A DNA stretch of 64,000 nucleotides from Serratia symbiotica (Periphyllus acericola) (GCF_964019515.1 NZ_OZ026452.1:992001-1056000), one strand, 5' to 3'. Positions 20,594 through 30,899 are shown, counted from the first letter of the stretch. Notes: generated from the sequence alone by a model not told the origin. Numbers and translations: made by a program.

Positions 20594-20871
20594 CGCAAAT
20601 ACCGCTCCCGGAGCTAAATGACCGATTTTAACATAATTTAACATAATTACGGCGAATCACCGAGACAACGGTTTCTATTGGGGTTACCCAGGTAGCAGCG
20701 CCAGCTTTTGCTAACCTATAGGGCCAGAATATTTTGCTTTCACGATAAATACAATTGCCGTCTTATTGCACGCCAGGAATGCAACGGTAGTGGAAGCAAC
20801 CTGATAGGCTCTCCTCATTTTCTGCACCACGACTGGAGTATCAGCGGATAGAGTTCTGTAGCATTAACCCA

Positions 20872-21944
20872 GGCGTTATTGAATAAATCGAACTTTTGGC
20901 AGCTACGCGGATCAGATCACTCTCCTTCTGTCAAAATAGCGACATTCCGTGGCCCAGAAAAAGTTCAACATCACCAACTGGAAGGATTACAACAACGCCC
21001 TTATCACTCGGGGTTCACTCACTTTCTCGGTGGATGAAACGGCACTTCACGCCTGGTCCTGCGAGGCAAAACCTTCTCTGCGTGGTCGCCGACAACATTA
21101 TTCCGATATGGCAATGACCAGCGTAATGGCAATCACCAGCGTATTGATGCTGAAACGGATTTTCGGCCTGACACTTCGCGCCCTCCAGGGCTTCGTCGAT
21201 TCCATTATCACACTGATCAAAGTGCCGTTGAACTGCCCGGACGACACCTGCATCAGTAAGCGGGCAAAGTCCGGCCATGTCCCGTTTAAAACCCCAACGC
21301 CGGGTGAAATTGCGCACCTCGTTATCGACTCTAGCGGGCTCAACGTGTTGGGTGAAGGGGAGTGGAAAGTAAAAAAATACGGTCAGGAAAAACGGCGGAT
21401 CTGGCGAAAATTGCATTTGGCCGTAGATACAGAAACACATGAGGTCATCTGTGCTGACCTTTCCTTGAGCAATGTCACCGATACCGAAGCCTTCCCAGGT
21501 CTCATCCGCCAGAGGTACCGTAAAATCAAAGTCGCCTCGGCGGATCGGGCTTAGGATACGCGAGTGAGTCATGATGAGTTAAGGGGCAAGAAGCTCAAGG
21601 CGTTAATACCGCCCAGCAGCGGAGCCCGTTATTAGTCGGCAGACTATGCAGAGCGAAATCAAGCGGTAGCGAACCAGCGCCTTACCAGAGACAACACACG
21701 GTGGAAAAGTATCACAGGCTACCACCGACGTTCGATAGCGGCAACAGCGAGGTATAGAGTAAAACAGCTATTTGGTGGTCACCTGTCGCTGCGAGATTAT
21801 GATGGGCAAGTTGCAGAGGCGCTGGCTATGATCTGTGCATTAAACAAGATGACGCTCGCCGGTATGCCAGAAAGTGTACGCCTTGCCTAAAAGCTGCCCA
21901 TTCACGGGACTCTTTATTCCAAATCCGATTTATTAAACAAAGCC
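20872..21944 (+). mobile_element. IS903-like element (IS5 family), 1073 bp, inactive
   Basis: Left terminus GGCGTTATTGAATAAATC (one mismatch to the other copies) and right terminus ...GATTTATTAAACAAAGCC. It is 18 bp longer than the 1055-bp copies because of a tandem duplication around 21108-21145. No direct repeat flanks it (ATTAACCCA left, GATTCCGTG right), so the original insertion has been rearranged or has decayed. Confidence 0.95.
20949..21890 (+). pseudogene. IS903-like transposase with two amber codons
   Basis: GTG start. Homology to the 307-residue IS903 transposase runs throughout: KFNITNWKDYN, KRAKSGHVPFKT, the first catalytic Asp in HLVIDSSGLN, and DADLSLSNVTDTEAFPG-like text (ICADLSLSNV, TDTEAFPG). 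The second Asp region reads ASADRA followed by TAG where IS903 has a Tyr. A second TAG follows SGARY, where other copies have Trp. The catalytic Glu of the Y-R-E-K motif is Ala (HRRSIAATARYRV). Six extra codons come from the duplication. Confidence 0.93.
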
Positions 21945-22016
21945 GATTCCGTGAGGTAATTATTCCTCATATATCATATTACTAATCATTAACCTAAAAA
22001 AATAATGGTTATTTTT

Positions 22017-22139
22017 ATGAACAAATTTAGTAAATTACTTGCTTTAGAACTACTTGCTGGTACCGCGTTTTCTGCTGCTACTGCTTATGCCCAAGCTGCC
22101 CCTGCACCTATCCAATGCCAGGATGATGAAATTGCGTGA
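22017..22139 (+). CDS. Small secreted peptide, 40 residues, unknown
   Basis: MNKFSKLLALELLAGTAFSA then ATAYAQAAPAPIQCQDDEIA. It has the shape of a signal peptide (basic start, hydrophobic core, cleavage site near AYA-QA) followed by only ~15 mature residues. No strong ribosome site. It may be the truncated front of a longer periplasmic protein; the sequence after the TGA (22140-22373) shows no continuation I recognise. It sits just right of an IS copy with no conserved neighbour. I do not recognise the family. Confidence 0.4.
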   Translation: MNKFSKLLALELLAGTAFSAATAYAQAAPAPIQCQDDEIA

Positions 22140-22373
22140 ATGTTGCTGGCAAATGGTTATGCTTTAAGATTAAGTAATTCTTGATATCTAGGGTAATTGC
22201 TAAATCAGCCGCATGATTTTTAAACAGTAGTACGTTGCGGCGTGCTACTATTTCGTTTAGCGTAAAATAGTGCTAACTCTGTGATGTTTCTCTGCGAGGG
22301 TACGGTAGTAGAACGTTAAATCAGCGCGTTAAAACTGCATGAAATGGGTTTTACTGAGCTAAAAATTTTCAGA

Positions 22374-23294
22374 TCAATATAAAGGCTGGGAGCCGAGTGG
22401 CCGAGTTTTGAAACGACGGTGTAGCCACATATATTGCTCTGGCGCGCGCATGATCTCCTTTTCCACCACTTTATTCATGTAAGCAGCTGCCGCTAGTTCA
22501 TCTGCGATCGGATAATCTTCCAGCGCTGGTTGGATCAGCAGATCATAGCCACGGCCTTTCTCGCGGCGGATCAGCACTACTGGCACCATCGCTGGCTTGG
22601 CTATGCGCGCCAGCATAAAGGTGCCGCTGGTGGTAGCAGCTTGATCGACGGCGAATAGCGGGGCGAATACACTGCCACGTGGGCCATAGTCTTGATCTGG
22701 AGCGAACCAGACAGCATCACCACGCTTCAGTGCGTGCACCATACCGCGCAGATTCTTGCGATCGAGCATTGCTTTATTGGAACGCATGCGGCCTTTGGTC
22801 TGCGCCCATTCCATCGCCTTGTTATTGTGCGGGCGGTACATCGCCATCATCGGCTGGCACAGGCCCATGGCCCGGCCACCCAGCTCCAGCGACATAAAAT
22901 GCACGCCAATCACTAACACGCCGCGTTGGTTCTGCTGCGCCATTTTCAGGTGATGGATGCCGGTAGCTTTGAACCAGCGATTGACACGCTTGTCCGACCA
23001 GAACCAGGCCATACCGGTTTCCATCAGACCCATGCCCAGTGATTCGAAGTTGCCAAGTACTTTGCGTTCTCGCTGTGCTTCATCCATATCGGGGAAGCAC
23101 AGCTCCAGGTTACGGTGGGTAATGGAGACTCGGCGTTTCAGAAAGCGCATTGAGCTGCGGCCCATCCACCTACCAAGCCGATGCAACAGCGGATAAGGGA
23201 GCTGAACCAGGAAGAATAACAAGACCAGACCGAACCAGGTTAGCCAATAACGTGGGTGCAGCAGCGCCGATTGAAATTTTTGCGGATGCTTCAT
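22374..23294 (-). CDS. lpxP: Lipid A late acyltransferase (LpxL/LpxP family, LpxP-like)
   Basis: Transfers a secondary acyl chain to Kdo2-lipid IVA at the inner membrane. 306 residues, the family length. N-terminal anchor (WLTWFGLVLLFFLVQLPYP), HX4E acyltransferase motif in GVHFMSLELGGR, and the C-terminal EKEIMRAPEQYMWLHRRFKTRP. The central part (GLCQPMMAMYRPHNN, KGRMRSNKAML, WFAPDQDYG) is closer to the palmitoleoyltransferase LpxP than to LpxL, as I recall the two. LpxP is cold-induced in E. coli; here it may be the main late acyltransferase. No disruptions. Confidence 0.88.
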   Translation of the reverse strand: MKHPQKFQSALLHPRYWLTWFGLVLLFFLVQLPYPLLHRLGRWMGRSSMRFLKRRVSITHRNLELCFPDMDEAQRERKVLGNFESLGMGLMETGMAWFWSDKRVNRWFKATGIHHLKMAQQNQRGVLVIGVHFMSLELGGRAMGLCQPMMAMYRPHNNKAMEWAQTKGRMRSNKAMLDRKNLRGMVHALKRGDAVWFAPDQDYGPRGSVFAPLFAVDQAATTSGTFMLARIAKPAMVPVVLIRREKGRGYDLLIQPALEDYPIADELAAAAYMNKVVEKEIMRAPEQYMWLHRRFKTRPLGSQPLY

Positions 23295-23678
23295 ATGAAC
23301 TCATTTATGCATTTGGGAACGGCAACCGGTGACCGATAACGGAGCCATTTACAAGTGATAAAACTTCTCCGACCCCGAGTAACACCATGGCTTAGGCAGA
23401 TCTCTTGACTAAGAGATATTCGAAGGTGGTATACGGTGCTAATCTGGCTTCAGAGGGATAGCTGTTGGCTAGTCGAAAGCGACGCTAAGTATGTTTATCC
23501 TACCATAGAATCGAGAGACAATAGGCAAGAGAGCATATCTTCACTCTAGACTTTCGTCTGAATCACAAAACTGACTATCAATCATTACGTTAAAGCGAAT
23601 GCTGCTCTGGTCGCCGGGTTTAAAGCTGACCGTAAAGGAAATCTCTGCACCGGAGCCAGCACGTAAGATACTCCAGCG
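23295..23678. other. Gene-poor stretch right of lpxP
   Basis: No intact frame. Minus-strand codons around 23585-23650 read GAEISFTVSFKPGDQSSIRF, which looks like former coding sequence but matches nothing I can name. Otherwise I see nothing. Confidence 0.4.
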
Positions 23679-23876
23679 TTAGTAGAAGCCACCGCTTTCC
23701 ACGATGTTGTGAACACACAGCGGACAACGAACGCCTTCCTTAAGGGGCTGCAAGGCACGATGAACATTGACACCACTAATCCCCAGTATTTCGCCAGTAC
23801 GGGCGATATTCCTGCTCTCCATAAACGTTATAAAAATTTCGCGCTTTCGGAAGGTGACCGCAACGTCTATTTTCAT
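23679..23876 (-). pseudogene. LysR-type regulator, N-terminal fragment
   Basis: Reads MKIDVAVTFRKREIFITFME then SRNIARTGEILGISGVNVHRAL and EEGVRCPL-like text (KEGVRCPLCVHN). This is a LysR helix-turn-helix of the subgroup whose members keep GNIARTAEALGISGVSVHRAL, possibly MdcR-like. Only ~65 of ~300 residues remain before the match ends, and the effector domain is missing. It cannot be functional as a full regulator. Confidence 0.65.
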
Positions 23877-24028
23877 GGCAAGGCTCGTTAAAATTAAAAA
23901 AGGCGATACATAATCTTACTCGACTACCCCGGAACCGGTGCTACAAGGGCAGGGAAAAAGTGTAAACGGTCGGTTTTGTTGGTAGATCGGTTGTCTATCT
24001 ATCGATGGGGGTTATAATGCCCACCTCG

Positions 24029-24817
24029 GGCGTTGTTGAATAAATCGAACTTTTGGCCTGCACGAGGATCAGATCACTCTCCTTCTGTCAAAATAGCGAC
24101 ATTCCGTGGCCCAGCAAAAGTTCAAGAAGTAAGCGGGCGAAGTCCGGCCATGTCCCGTTTAAAACCCCAACGCCAGGTGAAATTGCGCACCTCGTTATCG
24201 ACTCTAGCGGGCTCAACGTGTTGGGTGAAGGGGAGTGGATGGCAAAAAAACATGGTCAGGAAAAACGGCGGATCTGGCGAAAACTGGATTTTGCCGTAGA
24301 TACAGAAACACATGAGGTCATCTGTGCTGACCTTTCCTTGAGCAATGTCACCGATACCGAAGCCTTCCCAGGTCTCATCCGCCAGAGGTACCGTAAAATC
24401 AAAGTCGCCTCGGCGGATCGGGCTTAGGATACGCGAGTGAGTCATGATGAGTTAAGGGGCAAGAAGCTCAAGGCGTTAATACCGCCCAGCAGCGGAGCCC
24501 GTTATTAGTCGGCAGACTATGCAGAGCGAAATCAAGCGGTAGCGAACCAGCGCCTTACCAGAGACAACACACGGTGGAAAAGTATCACAGGCTACCACCG
24601 ACGTTCGATAGCGGCAACAGCGAGGTATAGAGTAAAACAGCTATTTGGTGGTCACCTGTCGCTGCGAGATTATGATGGGCAAGTTGCAGAGGCGCTGGCT
24701 ATGATCTGTGCATTAAACAAGATGACGCTCGCCGGTATGCCAGAAAGTGTACGCCTTGCCTAAAAGCTGCCCATTCACGGGACTCTTTATTCCAAATCCG
24801 ATTTATTCAACAAAGCC
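24029..24817 (+). mobile_element. IS903-like element with internal deletion (789 bp)
   Basis: Both termini are present. The transposase start (GTG GCC CAG CAA AAG TTC) jumps to AAGTAAGCGGGCGAAG, deleting about 265 bp that encode roughly residues 7-85. The rest is almost identical to the copy at 20872, sharing the TAG after SADRA, the second TAG after SGARY and the Glu-to-Ala change. No target duplication flanks it. Confidence 0.94.
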
Positions 24818-24905
24818 GCTCCGTGCTAAAAGGAGTACGGTGGGCCAGAAAAATTCTGATTGCTGAGCCTGTTGCTATAAAGGAATGCCTGTGGGAGTTA
24901 AGTTA

Positions 24906-25350
24906 ATGAGAAAAGAGTGGCTATTTTTTGGTCTCGGTTGTGCAACGATAAACAGCACGCAGGCGAACCAGGTGGGATCGGTGGATACAGTATTTAAACT
25001 GGTGTGGCCGGATCATAAAATTGTGGTGGAGGCGTTCGATGATCCAGACGTTAAAAATGTAACTTGTTATATCAGCAGTGCCAAAACGGGAGGTGTCAAA
25101 GGCGGGCTAGGGTTGGCGGAAGATACAGCGGATCGTCTTGAGCGATAAGATCATAAACGGCAAGGCAAAAGGCTCGGTCGTGTTCCAGAAGCGAACCTCG
25201 CTGGTGTTTAAGAAGCTGCAAGTCGTGCGTTTTTATGATGCCAAGCGCAATACGTTGGTCTATTTGAGCTATTCGGATCGGGTGGTTGATGGTTCACCAA
25301 AAAATGCACTGAGTGCGGTACCGATCATCCCATGGAGTGAGGTGAAATAA
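24906..25350 (+). pseudogene. creA: CreA family protein, deleted and frameshifted
   Basis: CreA is a conserved periplasmic protein of unknown role (DUF1310/CreA family), 157 residues in E. coli. Two pieces remain. 24906-25140 has a degraded signal region then [20 protein letters not shown] and [15 protein letters not shown]. The second frame from about 25138 reads [37 protein letters not shown] and [14 protein letters not shown]. Between them about a dozen codons (around the family's SCQQVGPIEL) are lost with a frameshift. It lies next to arcA as in E. coli, with creBCD gone. Confidence 0.9.
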
Positions 25351-25387
25351 CAATCGGGATCCAGCAAGCTGAACTCCGATTGTTTTG
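25349..25387. terminator. Terminator between creA and arcA
   Basis: AACAATCGG and CCGATTGTT form a 9-bp perfect stem with an 18-base loop, followed by TTT, ten bases from the arcA stop on the converging strand. Confidence 0.65.
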
Positions 25388-25396
25388 AAGCGGGAA

Positions 25397-26113
25397 TTAC
25401 GCTTGCAGATCGCCGCAGAAACGGTAGCCTTCACCGTGGATAGTGGCGATGATTTCCGGTGTATTTGGTGCCGACTCGAAATGCTTACGGATGCGGCGGA
25501 TGGTAACATCGACAGTGCGGTCATGCGGCTTCAACTCACGGCCAGTCATCTTCTTAAGTAGTTCGCCGCGTGACTGAATCTTGCCTGGGTTCTCGCAGAA
25601 GTGCAGCATGGCGCGAAATTCGCTACGCGGCAGCTTATACCGCTGCCCCGCCGGGTTGACCAGCGAGCGGCTGTTAGTATCTAACTCCCAGCCGTTGAAC
25701 TTATAACTTTCCACTAAGAGACGTTTTTCGCCAACGCTACTCAGGTTCATGGTACGCGACAGCAAGTTACGTGCGCGAATGGTTAATTCACGCGGGTTGA
25801 ACGGCTTGGTGATGTAATCATCGGCACCGATTTCCAGGCCGAGAATTTTATCAACCTCGTTATCGCGTCCAGTCAGAAACATTAGTCCAACGTTGGCTTG
25901 TTCGCGTAATTCACGGGCCAACAGCAGGCCATTTTTACCTGGTAAGTTAATGTCCATGATGACCAGATTGATATCATTTTTAGACAGGATGTTGTGCATC
26001 TCTGCACCGTCATTGGCTTCGTGAACCATGTAGCCTTCCGCCTCGAAAATGCTCTTGAGGGTGTTACGAGTGACTAACTCGTCTTCGACAATCAGAATGT
26101 GCGGGGTCTGCAT
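25397..26113 (-). CDS. arcA: Aerobic respiration control response regulator ArcA
   Basis: OmpR/PhoB-type regulator that, phosphorylated by ArcB, represses aerobic respiratory genes at low oxygen. 238 residues as in E. coli. Receiver domain with the acidic pocket (VEDEL), phospho-acceptor Asp near residue 54 in [13 protein letters not shown], Thr in FLTGRDNE and Lys in [11 protein letters not shown]; winged-helix output domain with [13 protein letters not shown] and [11 protein letters not shown]. Intact, although fumarate reductase in this window is truncated. Confidence 0.97.
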   Translation of the reverse strand: MQTPHILIVEDELVTRNTLKSIFEAEGYMVHEANDGAEMHNILSKNDINLVIMDINLPGKNGLLLARELREQANVGLMFLTGRDNEVDKILGLEIGADDYITKPFNPRELTIRARNLLSRTMNLSSVGEKRLLVESYKFNGWELDTNSRSLVNPAGQRYKLPRSEFRAMLHFCENPGKIQSRGELLKKMTGRELKPHDRTVDVTIRRIRKHFESAPNTPEIIATIHGEGYRFCGDLQA

Positions 26114-26581
26114 ATTTGCTACCTAAAATTACCAATAAAATAAAAAATAGGAAGTACATAATTCTTTGTTTTTAAGAGGAGGGCAGAGATATCGCCACAC
26201 TCCCTCTTATCAAATGACTAAAGTACCTAAACTCATTCTTGATACACTTTCCATTAGGTGCCAGCAAGAACGCTAGCGTGCTGGGGATACGCGTCTCTAT
26301 AGCCGCCTATCTATGACTGTTAACAACAGTATAACAGAACATCGAATTTATCACCCAAAAAAACCATGGTTATGTTGACATATATCAAGTTCGATTGTAG
26401 CACGTTAACATATTGGTGAAAAACACTTACAGAATTGCCTGCTAAAGTCACAGAAACTCAAATTTAATAAACGATTCTGCTTCATCGGCAGCACTAAATA
26501 CCTGCGCCTAATACCGCTCCACTTTCGTTAAGCCAGGTTTATTGCCTGGGAACGGTGAGGCTGCTTTCATAAAATGACCGG
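26114..26581 (-). other. Long arcA upstream region
   Basis: 468 bases without a gene I recognise. AT-rich near arcA, with a GAGGAGGG...CCCTCTTA inverted pair around 26175-26212. A long upstream region is usual for arcA (several promoters in E. coli). It ends at the IS left end at 26582. Confidence 0.5.
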
Positions 26582-26745
26582 CGTTGTTGAATAAATCGAA
26601 CTTTTGGCCGGCACGAGGATCAGATCACTCTCCTTCTGTCAAAATAGCGACATTCCGTGGCCCAGCAAAAGTTCAAGATTACCAACTGGCAGGCTTACAA
26701 CAACGCCCTTATCACTCAGGGTTCACTCACTTTCTGGGTGGATGA
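26582..26745 (+). mobile_element. IS903-like left-end fragment (164 bp)
   Basis: Starts GGCGTTGTTGAATAAATC and runs to the transposase codons for LTFWVDE, then switches without the right end into thrC coding sequence. The breakpoint is at nearly the same transposase codon as in the short copy at 5585. Confidence 0.93.
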
Positions 26746-26996
26746 ACGAGGCTATATCTCCGAACCGCACGCGGCGACTGCCTACCGCGCGCTGCGCGAT
26801 CAGTTGCAGCAAGGGGAATTTGGAAGGGGAATTTGGTCTGTTCCTCGGCACTGCGCATCCGGCCAAGTTGAAACAGAGTGTCGAAGCGATCCTCGGCCAG
26901 AAACTGGCGTTACCGAAGGCGCTGGCGCGGCGTACTGATCTGCCGCTGTTGTCACACCTCCTGCCAGCCAGATTCAGCGAATTACCCGCTTTATGA
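26746..26996 (+). pseudogene. thrC: Threonine synthase, C-terminal fragment
   Basis: After the IS junction one frame reads GYISEPHAATAYRALRDQLQ and then, past a small local duplication (GGAATTTGGAAGGGGAATTTGG region) that shifts frame, GEFGLFLGTAHPAKLKQSVE, AILGQKLALPKALARR and DLPLLSHLLPARF. This is the last ~80 of ~430 residues of ThrC. The N-terminal part and thrA and thrB are missing between arcA and this fragment. In E. coli thrLABC lies close to arcA, so a deletion ending in the IS is the simplest reading. Confidence 0.92.
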
Positions 26997-27081
26997 TGCT
27001 CATTTTGAAGAACGCGCGTTTACGGCCCACCGGGTAAAAAAGAGGGCGCTGAAAATTACCCTTGATCAAGGTTGTAACGAA

Positions 27082-27690
27082 TTACAGAATTTCTAGTAGT
27101 TCGACGTCAAAAACTAGCGTGCTGAAGGGCGGAATGGATGCGCTAGCACCACGCTCGCCGTAGGCTAGAGTGTGCGGGATATAGAGCTGCTATTAGCCGA
27201 CCGGCATCAGAGTCAGCGCTTCGATCCAGCCTGGAATCACGCCGCTGACCGGGAATTACGCTGGCTGGCCACGTTCAATTGAGCTGGCAAATACATCGCC
27301 ATTGGTCAGACGGCCGGTGTAATGCACACGCACGCGATCCTGACGGGATGGGATCGGGCCATTGCCATGCTGCAATGCGGAAAACTGCAAACCGGATTCG
27401 GTCAGCGTCACGTCATCACGCTTGGCGTTTTCATCCAGAAACTACTGGCCTTCAGCGGCCATCGTCTGCTGGTGTTTACTGAGCACAGCATCCGCACGTT
27501 TGTTGATTTCACGCAGCGCACGGTGCACTACGTCAACCGGAACATTCCCTTCTAGCGCGTCATACAACCCGGCCAACGAAGCTTCTGGTTGTAAACCTTC
27601 GAAGCCGGACTCTTGCAACTGCTGGCCGACCTATAAACCAATCCCGTAACTTGCTTGCGTCTCAACGCTGTCAAAAGAAGGGGTTGTCAT
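27082..27690 (-). pseudogene. fklB: FKBP-type peptidyl-prolyl isomerase FklB, many stops
   Basis: The whole gene is present in one frame (203 codons; E. coli 206 residues) from ATG 27690 (MTTPSFDSVETQASYGIGL) to [14 protein letters not shown], but interrupted by several in-frame stops: after YGIGL, after AAEGQ, after RGQPA, and two together after LMPVG. FKBP residues are still readable ([33 protein letters not shown]). Decay by substitution without net frameshift. Ancestral neighbour of oapA and rplI. Confidence 0.93.
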
Positions 27691-27845
27691 GGGGTTTTCC
27701 TCAAGTCTGTAAAAAGTCGAGAATGCAGCATAACAGCGCAGGAAAGCTGGGTCAATATTGTATGGCGAATGTTGTCTTTTGCCGTAAAATAGGAAACTGT
27801 GACTTTTTGTTTGCCCAGAACCTGCCGCAATCAACCTTCCACTTT

Positions 27846-27992
27846 ATAACCTATCCCAGTAGGCGTACATTGTTGCAGACAGCTAGGCCCAGGACAGCAC
27901 GTAACAACTGGAGCCTTAAAGGGAATATGTGAGGACGGTGAGCACTGCCCAGATTCAAAATGGCAAATAAAACAGCCTAAGGAGTTAGGTTA
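27846..27992. repeat. Dispersed foldback repeat (family B), copy 2
   Basis: About 147 bp starting TATAACCTATCCCAGTAGGC and ending GCCTAAGGAGTTAGGTTATA. The ends are inverted repeats of one another (16 of 20 match). The interior matches the copy at 15099. No reading frame; located between the fklB and oapA pseudogenes. Confidence 0.72.
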
Positions 27993-28005
27993 TAAGCCTA
28001 TTGGC

Positions 28006-28265
28006 ACCGGGCAGCGTTACTCTATTCATCCCGGCCAAACGCTGGCGTAACTGTTACGCGACAACAAGCTGCCAGTGAATGAAGTGTTCGCCATGGCCAA
28101 GTGAAAGGCAACGACAAGCCACTCAGTAATATGCAAGCTGTCCAGGAAGTACGTATCGAATATGACGCCAACGGCACTAGAAACACGCTATCCGTCACCA
28201 TTGCGGGCAGCAGATAGGCACTGTTCCGCTGGCAGGCCGATAGCAGCGGCCACTACGAAAGCTAA
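28006..28265 (+). pseudogene. oapA: Opacity-associated protein A homologue, C-terminal relic
   Basis: Reads TGQRYSIHPGQTLA, stop, LLRDNKLPVNEVFAMAK, stop, then in a shifted frame GNDKPLSNMQAVQEVRIEYD and NTLSVTIAG. This is the LysM-like OapA domain of E. coli YtfB, a cell-division-associated membrane protein. The N-terminal ~120 codons are missing. Position between fklB and rplI, transcribed away from rplI, matches E. coli. Confidence 0.82.
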
Positions 28266-28353
28266 AGAAAGTCACGTAGCGCACGGCTCTCGTGCACAGC
28301 GCTCTCGTGCACAGCCAGCCACAGAGTAAGGTTTTTTTCCGGGTGCAGAAAAG

Positions 28354-28380
28354 CAAAACACCAGCACAAGGCTGGCGTTT
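28354..28380 (-). terminator. Terminator of the rpsF-rplI operon
   Basis: On the minus strand ACGCCAGC and TGCTGGTGT pair around CTTG and are followed by TTTTGCTTTT, about 20 bases after the rplI stop. Confidence 0.85.
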
Positions 28381-28402
28381 TAACTGGGTTACAGCCGCGT
28401 TA

Positions 28403-28855
28403 TTACGCTTCCGCAACCACCACTATATTCAGTTGTGCGAACACGTCGCTGTGTACTTGGAAGTGCACTTCGTGCTTGCCAGTAGTACGCAGAACGCCGT
28501 TCGGCAGACGAACTTCGTTCTTGGCCACTTCAACGCCAGCCGCAGTCACTGCGTCAGCGATGTCGCGGGTGCCGATAGAGCCGAACAACTTACCTTCTTC
28601 GCCTGCTTTAGACACGATAGTGACTGTTAACAGTTCGTCGATCTTGGTTGCACGAACAACAGCGGCGGCCAGAACGTCAGCCAGTTTGGATTCTAATTCA
28701 GCACAGCGTGCTTCGAAGAACTCTACGTTTTTCTTGGTAGCAGGAACAGCTTTGCCCTGTGGTACCAGGAAGTTACGGGCATAGCCCGCTTTAACGTTAA
28801 CTTGATCACCCATGCTGCCTAGGTTTGCTACTTTATCAAGCAGAATAACTTGCAT
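28403..28855 (-). CDS. rplI: 50S ribosomal protein L9
   Basis: Binds 23S rRNA near the L1 stalk. 150 residues (E. coli 149). N-terminal domain [19 protein letters not shown] with the conserved [13 protein letters not shown] loop, connecting helix, and C-terminal domain ([28 protein letters not shown]). The last residues (LNIVVVAEA) differ slightly from E. coli. Last gene of rpsF-priB-rpsR-rplI. Intact. Confidence 0.97.
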   Translation of the reverse strand: MQVILLDKVANLGSMGDQVNVKAGYARNFLVPQGKAVPATKKNVEFFEARCAELESKLADVLAAAVVRATKIDELLTVTIVSKAGEEGKLFGSIGTRDIADAVTAAGVEVAKNEVRLPNGVLRTTGKHEVHFQVHSDVFAQLNIVVVAEA

Positions 28856-28894
28856 TACCTTATCCTCTCAAAGTCGTTAATGGACAGTTGCCGG

Positions 28895-29444
<550 letters not shown>

Positions 29445-29452
29445 GGTGGCAA

Positions 29453-29857
29453 TTACTCTTCAGAATCCCCAGTATCTACATCATCTGCATCTGCGGTTTC
29501 GTTAGCGAAGTCTTCGCGGCGGTCGCCACGACGTTCATCTTTCGCTTTCACCATCGGAGATGCTTCAGTTACCGCGTGCTTAACGCGCATAAGCATGCTG
29601 CGGATAACGGCGTCGTTGAAACGGAAGTGAGTTTCCAGCTCATCGATCGCTTCCTGCGGAGCTTCAACGTTTAGCAGAACATAGTGAGCTTTGTGCAGTT
29701 TTTTGATCGGGTAAGCCAGTTGACGGCGGCCCCAGTCTTCCAGACGGTGAACATGACCTTGCGCGTTAGTGATGGTATCACTGTAACGCTCGATCATGCC
29801 CGGAACCTGTTCGCTTTGGTCAGGATGGACCATAAAAACGATTTCGTAATGACGCAT
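29453..29857 (-). CDS. rpsF: 30S ribosomal protein S6
   Basis: 134 residues. Start ATG at 29857 ([17 protein letters not shown]), seven bases after AAGGAG. Core fold with [16 protein letters not shown] and [10 protein letters not shown]; the C-terminal acidic tail ([16 protein letters not shown]) is where RimK adds glutamates. First gene of the operon, with a good promoter and a conserved leader upstream. Intact. Confidence 0.97.
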   Translation of the reverse strand: MRHYEIVFMVHPDQSEQVPGMIERYSDTITNAQGHVHRLEDWGRRQLAYPIKKLHKAHYVLLNVEAPQEAIDELETHFRFNDAVIRSMLMRVKHAVTEASPMVKAKDERRGDRREDFANETADADDVDTGDSEE

Positions 29858-29925
29858 CAAATTGCTCCTTACGGATTATTCAGCCTCCTGTCAGGGTCAA
29901 CCGCAGCCCATGGAAGCAAGGAACG
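29858..29925 (-). promoter_or_regulatory. rpsF leader, probable S6:S18-binding motif
   Basis: The leader (GCTTCCATGGGCTGCGGTT, then GACCCTGACAGGAGGCTGAA) is very like the E. coli rpsF leader as I recall it. It can form a stem with an exposed CCG-type element of the sort bound by the S6:S18 complex for feedback control. Structural assignment is inference. Confidence 0.5.
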
Positions 29926-29956
29926 TGTTTAGTGTACGGCTGAAAAATGACGCGTA

Positions 29957-29985
29957 ATCATACTGGCGTAGGATAGGAAACTCAA
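29957..29985 (-). promoter_or_regulatory. Sigma-70 promoter of the rpsF operon
   Basis: On the minus strand TTGAGT (-35) and TATGAT (-10) are separated by exactly 17 bases, about 100 bases before the rpsF ATG. Confidence 0.75.
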
Positions 29986-30066
29986 GAACCGCGTGGGATT
30001 TATTCATCGGGATGGGAGTAAATGGTAGAAAGTGCGCCATTTGCTGTCTCCCTCCCACCTTTGCTT

Positions 30067-30834
30067 TTACGGTTTTTTACCAACCTTAAGGCCGCCAGGA
30101 GAGGAAAGGCGCTGGCGCACCGCTTCAAACAGGCAGATACCGGTAGCGACAGAGACGTTCAGTGAGGAGACAATGCCAGCCATCGGAATACTGATCAACT
30201 CGTCGCAGTGCTCACGCGTCAGACGGCGCATTCCTTCGCCTTCCGCCCCCATCACCAGCGCCATCTGGCCGGTCATTTTACTCTGATACAGCGTATGATC
30301 GGCTTCGCCAGCGGTGCCTACGACCCAGACGTTCATTTCCTGTAGCAAACGCAGGGTGCGCACCAAATTGGTGACGCGGATCAGCGGCACGTTCTCTGCT
30401 GCGCCACAAGCCACTTTTTTAGCAGTAGCATTCAATTGGGCAGAACGGTCACGCGGCACAATCACCGCATGCACGCCAGCGGCATCAGCGCTGCGTAGGC
30501 AAGCCCCGAGGTTATGTGGATCGATCACGCCGTCCAGCACCAGCAAGAATGGCGTATAAACGCTTTCCAACAACGCTGGCAGGTCGTTTTCTTGTGGCTT
30601 CCGCCCTTCGCGCACCCTGGCGATAATTCCCTGATGCACTGCGCCCTCAACCTTCTCATCCAACCACTGGCGGCTCGCCACCTGAACGGCAAGTCCTGTC
30701 GCTTCGAGCTCAGTGATAAGTGGTTGCAGACGACAGTCACAACGTTCTTTTAGGATGAACACTTCCAGAAAGCGTTGCGGGTCGCGCTCTAACAGGGCTT
30801 TAACAGCGTGGATGCCGTAAATAATTTCGCTCAT
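30067..30834 (-). CDS. rlmB: 23S rRNA (guanosine-2'-O)-methyltransferase RlmB
   Basis: SPOUT enzyme that methylates G2251 in the peptidyl-transferase P loop. 255 residues (E. coli 243) with an extra C-terminal [14 protein letters not shown]-terminal substrate-binding domain ([15 protein letters not shown]) and catalytic knot motifs [28 protein letters not shown] and [18 protein letters not shown]. Follows rnr in the same direction, 66 bases apart. Intact. Confidence 0.96.
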   Translation of the reverse strand: MSEIIYGIHAVKALLERDPQRFLEVFILKERCDCRLQPLITELEATGLAVQVASRQWLDEKVEGAVHQGIIARVREGRKPQENDLPALLESVYTPFLLVLDGVIDPHNLGACLRSADAAGVHAVIVPRDRSAQLNATAKKVACGAAENVPLIRVTNLVRTLRLLQEMNVWVVGTAGEADHTLYQSKMTGQMALVMGAEGEGMRRLTREHCDELISIPMAGIVSSLNVSVATGICLFEAVRQRLSSPGGLKVGKKP

Positions 30835-30899
30835 GATGATCTTTTCACTGTGCGGCTGGCATACGCCAGTCGATGATAATGAGGTGCGATAGGTTAAAC

